A DNA stretch of 5,143 nt, from contig DFFD01000044.1 in NCBI GenBank assembly GCA_002369495.1, positions 1 through 5,143 on the forward strand, in the 5' to 3' direction. This document shows, one piece after another, positions 1 through 5,143 of this stretch; positions within the stretch are counted from its first letter, which is position 1, and each line of letters starts with the position of its first letter. Both the position numbers and the translations under genes were made by a program. Source of the DNA: Lachnospiraceae bacterium UBA3785. GTDB lineage: Bacteria > Bacillota > Clostridia > Lachnospirales > Lachnospiraceae. The notes below the pieces were generated by a model. The model saw only the letters and a list, made by a program, of their open reading frames with translations, was not told the DNA's origin and made no database searches.

Positions 1-490
1 TCCGGAAGACCTTGTCAAAGTAACTTCTGGAGCCGAACTGCAGCTCTTCGCTGATCCGCTGTATGTCCTTCTTTGTTGTGATGAGCATGACCTTCGCGGC
101 GCTGAGCCGCACCGACCGGATGAAATCGTTCAGCTTCACACCTGTCTCCTTCGTGAATTTTCGCGTCAGGTAGTATTCCGCGTAGCCGCAGTGACGCGCG
201 ATCTCCTCCGTCGTCAGCGGCTGCGTGTAATTCATGCGCACGTAGTCCATGCATTCCCGCACCGTCTGGGAAAATCCGGAGACCTCCTTCTGCCGCTTCA
301 CTTCCTTCTGGAAGGCACTGTACATGCCCGAAACAAGGCCGCTCGTGTCTCCGATGCTCCGGGCTGCCTCGATCCGGCTGACCCAGTCGCTCTCCATGGT
401 CTTCCCGATGTAGAGCGGGACGCCGCTTGAGATGGCTCGGCGCGCGCACACGCCGGTAAAGATGATCAGGTTGTCCTTGACCTGCCGCAT
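1..490 (-). CDS. AraC-family transcriptional regulator, C-terminus beyond the window
   Basis: DNA-binding transcription factor, probably local regulator of the sugar-utilisation genes to its right. Reading the minus strand from the ATG at 490 gives 163 residues without a stop up to the window edge. Residues 1-45 (start MRQVKDNLIIFTG, then CARRAI) resemble the linker found before the DNA-binding part in many Firmicutes AraC proteins. The AraC double helix-turn-helix follows: first HTH near residues 92-117 (LTTEEIARHCGY, YYLTRKF), second near 142-163 (DIQRISEELQFG, SYFDKVFR). The second HTH is cut at the edge, so only about 10-40 residues are probably missing. No sensor domain is present. The frame is open upstream only to 517 (TAA at 518-520). 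The ATG at 490 has only a weak AGGG upstream, whereas a strong ribosome site and start at 555 lie in another frame. I infer a frameshifted or shortened gene; translation from 490 is the alternative. Family call secure, start uncertain. Confidence 0.85.
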   Translation of the reverse strand, partial: MRQVKDNLIIFTGVCARRAISSGVPLYIGKTMESDWVSRIEAARSIGDTSGLVSGMYSAFQKEVKRQKEVSGFSQTVRECMDYVRMNYTQPLTTEEIARHCGYAEYYLTRKFTKETGVKLNDFIRSVRLSAAKVMLITTKKDIQRISEELQFGSRSYFDKVFR

Positions 491-555
491 CCTGCATAGA
501 ACATGCCCTGAAGAATATTAAGCCTGACTTCTACCTCCTGATGTGCCGATTTCAT
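466..555 (-). pseudogene. Out-of-frame 5' end of the AraC-type regulator gene
   Basis: A 29-codon open frame starting MKSAHQEVEVRLNILQGMFY and ending at a TGA at 466-468. It has the best translation start in this region: AAGGAG at 564-569, 8 bases before the ATG, with an extended -10 promoter just upstream. It overlaps the regulator's frame between 466 and 517. Joining the two needs a net -1 shift, which is what a one-base deletion in the DNA would cause. I see no slippery heptamer in the overlap, so programmed frameshifting is unlikely. Even after repair, the stretch before the MRQVKDN segment is shorter than in related regulators, so an internal deletion or an N-terminally reduced protein is also possible. 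A sequencing error and a translationally coupled leader peptide are the other readings. Confidence 0.55.
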
Positions 556-563
556 TGCCAAAA

Positions 564-569
564 CTCCTT
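564..569 (-). promoter_or_regulatory. Shine-Dalgarno site for the start at 555
   Basis: AAGGAG on the minus strand, spaced 8 bases from the ATG at 553-555. It is much stronger than anything before the alternative start at 490. It is the main reason to think the regulator gene originally began at 555 rather than 490. Confidence 0.7.
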
Positions 570-585
570 AAAAACCGCTTGCCTT

Positions 586-594
586 ATTATATCA
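586..594 (-). promoter_or_regulatory. Extended -10 promoter of the regulator gene
   Basis: TGATATAAT on the minus strand is a perfect TATAAT preceded by the TG of an extended -10 element. No good -35 box lies 16-18 bases upstream, which is usual for extended -10 promoters. Transcription would begin near 579, giving a leader of about 24 bases that includes the AAGGAG. The regulator would then be expressed independently of the hydrolase genes. Confidence 0.6.
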
Positions 595-604
595 CAATTA
601 AATC

Positions 605-649
605 GGCAGCACCAGATTTCTCTGATGCTGCCCCGGGATCACAGTCCCG
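605..649 (-). terminator. Tandem hairpins after the transporter remnant
   Basis: Two minus-strand hairpins start right after the remnant's TAA (653-655). The first pairs 645-649 with 634-638 (CGGGA/TCCCG, 6-base loop). The second has a 12-bp stem, 621-632 with 605-616, closed by a GAAA loop (a GNRA tetraloop). Its one imperfect pair is G-U in minus-strand RNA but a C-A mismatch in plus-strand RNA, which supports function on the minus strand. The sequence after it is GATTTAATT, a weak U tract, so terminator efficiency is uncertain; it could also act as a 3'-end stabiliser. Confidence 0.6.
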
Positions 650-652
650 TCA

Positions 653-808
653 TTATTCTCCCTGTTCTGCAGCCGCTGCTTCTTTGCGGCGCTTTTCATT
701 TTCAGCCTTGATCTCAGGCATCCGCTTGTCCAGGTTGTACATGCGGGTGACCAGGAAGACGATGAAGTACATGGCAGCCGGGATCAGCGAGTAGAGAAGG
801 CGGACCAT
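653..808 (-). pseudogene. C-terminal remnant of a GPH/MFS-type sugar transporter
   Basis: A 51-codon open frame with one hydrophobic helix (residues 2-22, starting VRLLYSLIPAAMYF) followed by NLDKRMPEIKAENEKRRKEA and a short Ala/Glu tail. A helix opening with RLLYSLIPA, then an LDK-PEI motif and a charged helical tail, is how glycoside-pentoside-hexuronide:cation symporters of Firmicutes typically end; those proteins have about 450-500 residues and 12 helices. This is recognition from memory, not a search. An in-frame TGA at 818-820 lies just upstream of the Met at 808, and no other symporter segment is visible in any nearby frame. There is no Shine-Dalgarno site before the Met. The 3' end and its hairpins are intact, so I infer a deletion of most of the gene. 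A genuine single-helix small protein is the less likely alternative. Confidence 0.6.
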
Positions 809-924
809 CTGATGGTCTCAGTTTACCATTCTGACAAAAAACATCTATGAAATCTCTCGCCAATCCTTGTAATAATTGGTCAAATTTCGTCATGGAAGGA
901 GAAAAATCTTCCGGCCTTTCCGTA
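809..924. other. Non-genic junction between hydrolase and transporter remnant
   Basis: This stretch is richer in A and T than the genes around it. A minus-strand frame runs from an ATG at 893 to a TGA at 714-716 (59 codons, start MTKFDQLLQGLARDFIDVF). It has no ribosome site and overlaps the transporter remnant in another frame, where its sequence turns into Pro/His/Gly-rich nonsense. Only its first 30 codons or so look protein-like, and I recognise no family. It may be the scar left by the deletion that removed the transporter gene. I see no convincing promoter here. Confidence 0.4.
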
Positions 925-927
925 CTT

Positions 928-974
928 AAAAGCCGGTCCCTCTGCCGGGACCGGCCTCTTCGGGCGTTACGCCC
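928..974 (-). terminator. Intrinsic terminator of the GH-A hydrolase gene
   Basis: Read on the minus strand, a small hairpin (GGGCG/CGCCC, 962-974) is followed by a strong one: GCCGGTCCC at 947-955 pairs perfectly with GGGACCGGC at 932-940 around a 6-base loop. TTTTAAG follows directly, and the flanking GAAGAG can extend the stem by pairing with these U residues. It begins 28 bases after the hydrolase stop codon. It should end the hydrolase transcript and separate it from the transporter remnant. Confidence 0.85.
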
Positions 975-1001
975 TGTATCGTATTTTATTTCTCCGGTTT
1001 A

Positions 1002-2198
1002 TCACTTAAGGCACAGCTTTTCGCCGATCTTCTCAAGATCCGCTGTGCTCCCGGTCATCTCCTGTATCGCGTACGCGCGGGCGCGCGGCTTGAGTCCGTC
1101 TTCCGGATCGGTAAAGATGCCGAAGTAGACTTCCGTCAGGCCGCCGATCTGGTTCTGTTCGATGCCGCCGCGGCGGAGCATCGCATTTTCATTGAGCAGG
1201 CGGAAATTGTGCAGCGTGCGCACATAGGGGAGGCTGCCCGCGATCTCGAGCATTTTCCGGTTGTAGAGCGCATAGCGCTTCTCCCACTCCGGGTTGCCGC
1301 AGTCCGTGAAGCCCGATTCGGTCAGGAGCACCTGCTTGTGTCCGTCCCCGTACTTCTTCATGACCTTGTAAGCCGCGTCGTTATAGCTCTTCCAGAGCTG
1401 GTCCGGCTCGTCCACATCAAGGAACAGATCCTGGTCCGGTACGTCGCGGTTGGTGAACACGTAGGGGTGCCAGGCCAGAAGATCAAAGTAGTCGTCCGTA
1501 TTCGTGCTCCGGAAATCACCGCTTTTGATGCGCTTATAGACCTTGTCGAGCGTCCAGGCCACCCCGTACATCACCGGCAGGTAATCCGGCATGTCCCCGC
1601 CGAGTCCCGGCGTTGAGAGCGCCGGCGAAAATGACGCGACCTTCGCCTCCGGATTCGCCCTTTTAACGCCGCGCGCGGCAAAATACATCATGTCCACCGC
1701 GATATCCATCTTCTCGTCCGCGGAGAACGGCTCGGACATGTCCGAATCGAGAAATCCGTCCGGGTGCAGGAAGGCATTGAGGTTCCACTCGTTGCCGATC
1801 TCCCAGATATCCACCTCGGGAAACAGCGACACCATCGTGAACCAGCTCTGCTCGAGCATGGTAAGAGCCTGCATGTAGAGGCTCCCGGGCGCAAGGTCCC
1901 GCTTCGGCATCGCATGGCCGCTCCTCTGTCTGCAGCCTTCCGGCAGGAACCACTCGTGGCTCATCGCGGTGACTTCGATATCGAGTTCCTTCGCCCGCCG
2001 AAGCAGGGCGCGGTGCATCTCCACCTCAGCCGTGTTGGGGGTCACAGGGTCTGTCAGCAGCTCTGTAAGGTGCATCCAGCTGCGGTAAGCCGTGCAGCCG
2101 AGACCCTTCACAAGGTCAAGGTAAGCCGGGGCATCGATTCCCTGGTCCCTCTGCCGCTGGATGAGAGGTTCTCCTACTCCGTAAAAACGTTCGTGCAT
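1002..2198 (-). CDS. Clan GH-A (TIM-barrel) glycoside hydrolase, family not assigned
   Basis: Predicted retaining glycoside hydrolase of 398 residues, cytoplasmic because the N-terminus (MHERFYGVGE) is not a signal peptide. The clan GH-A pattern is visible: DIWEIGNEWN gives Asn136-Glu137, the expected acid/base pair at the end of strand beta-4, and VLLTESGFTD gives Glu294, the expected nucleophile at the end of beta-7. Supporting barrel segments are the early AYRSWMH, MSHEWF near residue 81 and LAWHPYVF near residue 244. The catalytic spacing of 157 residues suits the clan. The family is not clear to me; it is closest in feel to GH39- or GH5-like enzymes, so the substrate is unknown. The start at 2198 has GGAGGG (2206-2211) 7 bases upstream. 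It follows the rhamnosidase gene in the same direction after 122 bases, so the two probably act on one imported glycoside. It ends in its own terminator. Confidence 0.85.
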   Translation of the reverse strand: MHERFYGVGEPLIQRQRDQGIDAPAYLDLVKGLGCTAYRSWMHLTELLTDPVTPNTAEVEMHRALLRRAKELDIEVTAMSHEWFLPEGCRQRSGHAMPKRDLAPGSLYMQALTMLEQSWFTMVSLFPEVDIWEIGNEWNLNAFLHPDGFLDSDMSEPFSADEKMDIAVDMMYFAARGVKRANPEAKVASFSPALSTPGLGGDMPDYLPVMYGVAWTLDKVYKRIKSGDFRSTNTDDYFDLLAWHPYVFTNRDVPDQDLFLDVDEPDQLWKSYNDAAYKVMKKYGDGHKQVLLTESGFTDCGNPEWEKRYALYNRKMLEIAGSLPYVRTLHNFRLLNENAMLRRGGIEQNQIGGLTEVYFGIFTDPEDGLKPRARAYAIQEMTGSTADLEKIGEKLCLK

Positions 2199-2233
2199 GT
2201 TTCTGCCCTCCGATCGCAGTATTGATTATCCCC

Positions 2234-2239
2234 ATTATA
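2234..2239 (-). promoter_or_regulatory. Possible -10 box for the GH-A hydrolase gene
   Basis: A perfect TATAAT on the minus strand, 35 bases upstream of the hydrolase start codon. No TG extension is present, and the best -35 candidate 16 bases upstream (ATAGCA) matches the consensus at only three positions. If used, transcription would start near 2227, with the GGAGGG inside the leader. It would let the second hydrolase be expressed apart from the rhamnosidase. Confidence 0.4.
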
Positions 2240-2244
2240 AAAGC

Positions 2245-2278
2245 AAATGCGGACCTGCTATATCGCAAATCCGCATTT
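2245..2278 (-). terminator. Hairpin between the two hydrolase genes, possible terminator or attenuator
   Basis: Perfect 9-bp inverted repeat: AAATGCGGA at 2270-2278 (minus-strand reading) pairs with TCCGCATTT at 2245-2253 around a 16-base loop. GCTTTTATAAT follows, so there is a short U run after the stem. It lies 43 bases past the rhamnosidase stop and directly before the TATAAT at 2234-2239. A weak terminator giving reduced read-through into the second gene is one reading; a protein-binding site for the downstream promoter is another. The large loop and short U tract make strong termination unlikely. Confidence 0.5.
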
Positions 2279-2320
2279 TCTGTCTTTATTCTGTTCTTTC
2301 CTGTGAACGGTCCGGATCTG

Positions 2321-4789
2321 TCACGGCAGATCATACGTAAGATCGCACGTTCCGTCCTCTCTCTTCTTCCACTCGACATGCACCATGCCGCGCGGCGTCA
2401 CGACGTCTCCCCTGGCCCATTCAAGAGCTCCCGTCACAGGCTTCACCTCGATCTTCTCAAAGCCGGGCGCGGCAGGTCTTACGCCGAGGATGACCGCCGG
2501 CAGCTCGTAGCAGAGGAGCGATGCCCAGGCATGGCAGTCGCTTCTCGCGTCGGTATCGTTCTCGACGCAGGTCGTCATGTGGTCCTTCACCATCTCCCGC
2601 CAGAGGTCCCACTGCCGGTCGGTCTTCTCATAGAGGCCGACGAGCTCATAAGCGCGGAAGAGATAGATCATGAAGGACACGGAAGACTGGGCGAGGTCTT
2701 CATTTCCGACGGTCGCCTCGAGCATGGCCCTTCCTTCCTCCGGGCTCACCACGCCGGTGAGGATGCCGAAGACCTGGCTGTGGACCGAGTACTCTTCGAT
2801 GCCCGGGCCGTCCTGAAGAAGCCTCGTCTCCTTCCCGTCCGGGGAAATGTATGTCCCGAAGCAGTGCTTTCGTATGGCTGCTTTGAGGATCCCCGCCCGC
2901 TCCCTGTACTCGGAGGCGAGCCCGCTGCGGCCGACGTATTCGGCCAGTTCCGCCGCCTTCTGAAGGCCCATGAGGTACAGCAGGCTCTCCATCGTGAGCG
3001 AGCCGCTTCCCTCGTTCGTCGCCAGCGGCACGCCGCCGTTCGCGTTCCACTTGGTCGACCAGTCGATGAAGGACCAGTAGCGGGCGCGCATGATCGGTCC
3101 GCCGACTTTCCCGACGAGGCCGTCCGCCGTGAGGTTCCGGTCGAAAAATGCCAGGATCTGGTCGATGGCCGGCATATGCAGCTTCACCAGGGCCCGGTCG
3201 CCGAAATACATCATGTGGTCATGGACCATCAGGAGGTAATAGATCGAGAAGCCCGGAATCACGTTGGACTTCACGGTCGGCGCGTCGGAATTCGTCATGC
3301 CGTCCGGCCGCTGGCTCTGGCGGAAGGCCTCCATGGCCTGTCTCGCCAGCCGGTCATCCGCGCTGGTCATGTAGGTATAGAGGATCTCGGAGCGCCCGTC
3401 CATCGCGTACTGCAGCTGCTCGTAGAACGGGCAGTCAAAATAAGTCTCGTGCATGCACCGCTTAAGCGTCCTCACGCTGATATCCCAGATCGGGACAAAT
3501 GTCGGATCGGAGACCTCAAAAGTGGTCTTAACATCGAGCGGATACCCGGTCTCGCGGTAAGTAAAGCCAAGGAACGTGAGCGGCTCGTCCTTGGTCGTGA
3601 TCCGGAGCTGGATATAGCGGAAGGTCCTAAACCAGTAGGGCTCGTAGCTCTCCGGCTTTTCCGCCGATCCATAGCCGGCCGCCGTCAGGCGGGACACATG
3701 CCCGTAGAGCCTGCCGTTTCTGTAATCCGTTCTGTCACCCTTCGTGGGCAGCGGCTCCGCGCCGAAGCCTCCTGCTTCCGCCTCCGCGGGCGGATAGGCG
3801 TAGCACTCGGAGCAGAGGGTCATAACGGAAGCGCCTTTTCCGCCTGCCAGTGAATAAAGGAGATAGCCGCACTCTTCTGCGCCCGCGCTGATCTCGACGA
3901 TCTGCGTCGTATGGGCAGGAACAACAAGCGGCTCGTCCTTCGTGAGCATCGCGGTCCAGCTGTCTCTCAGTGCATCGCTGTTCTCAAGGAGCGGGATCGT
4001 GCCGACTTCCTTCGTGGCGAGCGCGGCTGCTTCTTCCTCCGAATAGCCGCTGCCCATCGCCCTCATTTTCAGGGCTTCATTCGTCTTCGTGCGGATTCCC
4101 TCCGGGTCGCGCATGCAGACGGCAGCCTCGAACCGCCTGTCGGCGTGGCGCTGTGCGGGGATCGTGCGCGGGATCAGGTTTCCGGGCGCGTCGCCCGCGG
4201 ATACATCAAAGATCATGCGAAGCCTGGCGTTCTTCCAGCTGCCATCGTCGAAGCCGGGGCACTTCCACCCCGCAAATGCCGGCGTCGCGGAGACGATCTC
4301 CTGGGCGTGGATCGGTGCCGGGTGCGCATCCTCCCCGACGACTCTGATCTCGCGGTTCACCATGCATTTCCAGCCATTCCGGCCCGAGAGTTCTCCTGTC
4401 CCGTCGGAAATGAAAAGATTCGGGATCGGCGTGTGCAGCAGCGAATCGTTCGTGTTCGGGCTGGCATTTGAGAGCGTCGCGGCCGGGAAGCGCATCACCT
4501 CCGCCGCGATGACATTTTCTCCCTCTTTGAGATACGGAGCAAGGTCCGCCTCGTCGACATACCACTCCTTGAGGCTCAGGGCCTTCTGCGGCCCCTCCTG
4601 AACAAACTGCCCGTTGACGTACAGTTTATAGCGGGAATCCGCGGAGATCCGGACCGGCCGTTTTTCCGGGAGTTTTCCCGCTTCCTGCGTGAATGCCTTG
4701 CGGAAGTAAACGATGCGCACGTCGGTGTCATCCTCTGCGGTCCAGTCCGGTGTCCAGATCCAGTCGGTCATAAACTGATTGCAGTCCAT
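2321..4789 (-). CDS. GH78-type alpha-L-rhamnosidase
   Basis: Predicted to hydrolyse terminal alpha-L-rhamnose from glycosides or oligosaccharides with inversion. It has 822 residues and no signal peptide, so it acts in the cytoplasm on imported substrate. An N-terminal beta-sandwich (about 10-130) opens with WIWTPDW and carries SRYKLYVNGQFVQEGP, typical of GH78. More beta-rich sequence follows to about 430 (including WFRTFRYIQL), then the (alpha/alpha)6 barrel from about 435 to 770. The barrel has FDCPFYEQLQYAMDGR, with Asp452, Glu457 and Asp464 spaced +5 and +12; from memory this matches the catalytic-site acids of Bacillus RhaB. A later TTCVEND segment (Glu743) and SDCHAWAS fit the second catalytic Glu region. 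VILGVRPAAPGFEKIEVKP leads into the C-terminal beta domain. AGGAG at 4796-4800 lies 6 bases before the ATG. It is the first gene after the promoter at 4887. Length and motifs are complete, with no sign of decay. The exact rhamnoside is unknown. Confidence 0.92.
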   Translation of the reverse strand: MDCNQFMTDWIWTPDWTAEDDTDVRIVYFRKAFTQEAGKLPEKRPVRISADSRYKLYVNGQFVQEGPQKALSLKEWYVDEADLAPYLKEGENVIAAEVMRFPAATLSNASPNTNDSLLHTPIPNLFISDGTGELSGRNGWKCMVNREIRVVGEDAHPAPIHAQEIVSATPAFAGWKCPGFDDGSWKNARLRMIFDVSAGDAPGNLIPRTIPAQRHADRRFEAAVCMRDPEGIRTKTNEALKMRAMGSGYSEEEAAALATKEVGTIPLLENSDALRDSWTAMLTKDEPLVVPAHTTQIVEISAGAEECGYLLYSLAGGKGASVMTLCSECYAYPPAEAEAGGFGAEPLPTKGDRTDYRNGRLYGHVSRLTAAGYGSAEKPESYEPYWFRTFRYIQLRITTKDEPLTFLGFTYRETGYPLDVKTTFEVSDPTFVPIWDISVRTLKRCMHETYFDCPFYEQLQYAMDGRSEILYTYMTSADDRLARQAMEAFRQSQRPDGMTNSDAPTVKSNVIPGFSIYYLLMVHDHMMYFGDRALVKLHMPAIDQILAFFDRNLTADGLVGKVGGPIMRARYWSFIDWSTKWNANGGVPLATNEGSGSLTMESLLYLMGLQKAAELAEYVGRSGLASEYRERAGILKAAIRKHCFGTYISPDGKETRLLQDGPGIEEYSVHSQVFGILTGVVSPEEGRAMLEATVGNEDLAQSSVSFMIYLFRAYELVGLYEKTDRQWDLWREMVKDHMTTCVENDTDARSDCHAWASLLCYELPAVILGVRPAAPGFEKIEVKPVTGALEWARGDVVTPRGMVHVEWKKREDGTCDLTYDLP

Positions 4790-4886
4790 TTCTCTCTCCT
4801 TTCCGTATTGCCTTAGTGATACTTGTCATCCGCCGTTCCGTTCGCGACGTTTCAGGCAGTTTCCGTACATAGCTGATCCTTTTTAT

Positions 4887-4895
4887 ATTATAGCA
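4887..4895 (-). promoter_or_regulatory. Extended -10 promoter of the rhamnosidase gene
   Basis: TGCTATAAT on the minus strand is a perfect TATAAT with the TG extension. At 17-bp spacing the -35 position falls in a T run (4910-4915), so a -35 contribution is weak. Transcription would start near 4880, giving a leader of about 90 bases before the ATG at 4789. No riboswitch-like fold is evident in that leader. This is the best promoter candidate in the window for the hydrolase genes. Confidence 0.65.
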
Positions 4896-4905
4896 GGAAC
4901 GTTCC
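4896..4905. promoter_or_regulatory. Palindromic operator candidate in the rhamnosidase promoter
   Basis: GGAACGTTCC is a perfect 10-bp palindrome lying directly against the extended -10 element, in the spacer where RNA polymerase binds. A repressor here would block initiation. The central AACGTT with a CG at the dyad centre resembles LacI-family operators such as those of PurR. No LacI-type gene is in the window, so the regulator is unidentified. A 10-bp palindrome can arise by chance, but its position makes it noteworthy. Confidence 0.45.
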
Positions 4906-4907
4906 CG

Positions 4908-4980
4908 AAAAAAAAGCAGATCATTTTTAAAATCAGACACCAAAAAGACAAAAACAGCAATATAAGGATACAAAAATAAC
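4908..4980. other. A-tract-rich intergenic stretch
   Basis: A run of eight A (4908-4915) is followed by T5A4 (4924-4932) and three A5 tracts (4942-4946, 4950-4954, 4972-4976). This strong purine bias lies between the two divergent promoters. The tract centres are only roughly in helical phase, so intrinsic bending is possible but not established. There is no open frame of interest on either strand. Confidence 0.35.
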
Positions 4981-4982
4981 AA

Positions 4983-5005
4983 CTGGGATATTAGAATATT
5001 CCCAG
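4983..5005. promoter_or_regulatory. Inverted repeat over a possible promoter of the plus-strand gene
   Basis: CTGGGA at 4983-4988 and TCCCAG at 5000-5005 form perfect 6-bp arms around an 11-base AT-rich core. The core contains TAGAAT (4992-4997), a five-of-six match to a plus-strand -10 box, so the dyad is centred on that box. The -35 region is poor. If the box is used, transcription would start near 5004, leaving a leader of about 60 bases. An operator for the divergent gene is the simplest reading. Confidence 0.4.
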
Positions 5006-5011
5006 AAACAA

Positions 5012-5026
5012 GGATCACCCCGATCC
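5012..5026. repeat. Small inverted repeat in the leader of the plus-strand gene
   Basis: GGATC at 5012-5016 and GATCC at 5022-5026 flank five bases. The stem is short and no U tract follows. It sits about 25 bases before the ribosome site, so it could be a minor leader hairpin or chance. Confidence 0.25.
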
Positions 5027-5066
5027 GAAACAAAATCACAATACACCATCCAGGAGGTAACACACT

Positions 5067-5143
5067 ATGGCAAAAGAACTCGGGCTGGACAAAGACGGCC
5101 AGCAGAAGCACCTGCATTCGATTGATTATCTCACCGACTCTCT
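5067..5143 (+). CDS. 5' end of an unidentified gene, divergent from the hydrolases
   Basis: Only the first 25 codons are present (MAKELGLDKDGQQKHLHSID, then YLTDS), open to the window edge. The start is convincing: AGGAGG at 5052-5057, 9 bases before the ATG, one of the strongest ribosome sites in the window. The N-terminus is polar and charged, with no signal peptide or membrane helix so far. I do not recognise the protein. By context, a transporter, another hydrolase or a rhamnose-pathway enzyme would make sense, and transporters often begin with such a polar stretch, but this is guesswork. It shares the intergenic control region with the rhamnosidase gene, so co-regulation is plausible. 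Confidence 0.75.
   Translation, partial: MAKELGLDKDGQQKHLHSIDYLTDS

Noticed and set aside
15..497. A 160-codon minus-strand frame overlapping the regulator.
   Set aside because: It is low-complexity His/Arg/Gly-rich sequence, while the adjacent frame encodes an unmistakable AraC double helix-turn-helix.
466..517. Programmed -1 ribosomal frameshifting in the regulator gene.
   Set aside because: No X-XXY-YYZ slippery heptamer is in the overlap, and no clear stimulatory structure is visible there.
2222..3853. A 543-codon plus-strand open frame antisense to the rhamnosidase gene.
   Set aside because: Its product is rich in Arg, His and Pro with no domain pattern, and it lies opposite a gene with clear GH78 motifs. 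Long antisense frames are expected in GC-rich coding sequence.
4908..4980. A CRISPR array or iteron-like repeat in the A-rich stretch.
   Set aside because: The similar-looking units are only short A-tracts with irregular spacing and no shared repeat sequence.
4728..5117. A 129-codon minus-strand frame across the intergenic region, with a hydrophobic N-terminus.
   Set aside because: It crosses the promoter, overlaps the start of the rhamnosidase gene and the start of the plus-strand gene, and has no ribosome site. The hydrophobic part comes from reading AT-rich intergenic DNA.

Overview
The window looks like an accessory carbohydrate-utilisation locus from a gut-type Clostridia, probably Lachnospiraceae-like, bacterium. 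This is an inference from three things: AGGAG-type Shine-Dalgarno sites before every confident start, short AT-rich intergenic gaps with TATAAT boxes between GC-rich genes, and the gene families present. No marker gene fixes the taxon.

Layout from right to left, since nearly everything is on the minus strand. A divergent plus-strand gene begins at 5067 and runs off the right edge; its first 25 residues are not diagnostic. The 277-bp gap (4790-5066) holds a clear extended -10 promoter for the minus-strand genes, a perfect 10-bp palindrome inside that promoter, and a separate inverted repeat in front of the plus-strand gene. A GH78-type alpha-L-rhamnosidase (4789 to 2321) comes next, then a 122-bp gap with a hairpin and a possible second promoter, then a clan GH-A (TIM-barrel) glycoside hydrolase (2198 to 1002) ending in a strong terminator. 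Next is a region of decay (about 653-900), with a 51-codon open frame that reads like the last membrane helix and cytoplasmic tail of a GPH-type sugar:cation symporter, still followed by its hairpin. The left end holds an AraC-family regulator whose promoter, ribosome site and first codons lie in a different frame from the body of the protein, and whose C-terminus runs off the window.

Both hydrolases start without a signal peptide, so they probably act in the cytoplasm on rhamnose-containing glycosides or oligosaccharides that are first imported. The GH78 enzyme would remove terminal L-rhamnose and the GH-A enzyme would cut a second linkage. The expected partners, a symporter and an AraC regulator, are both present but both look damaged. 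The locus therefore seems to be eroding at its left end while the enzyme genes stay intact. I see no CRISPR array, tRNA, rRNA, insertion sequence or clearly new system. The points of interest are the two broken genes, the two promoter-embedded dyads, and the unassigned family of the GH-A enzyme.
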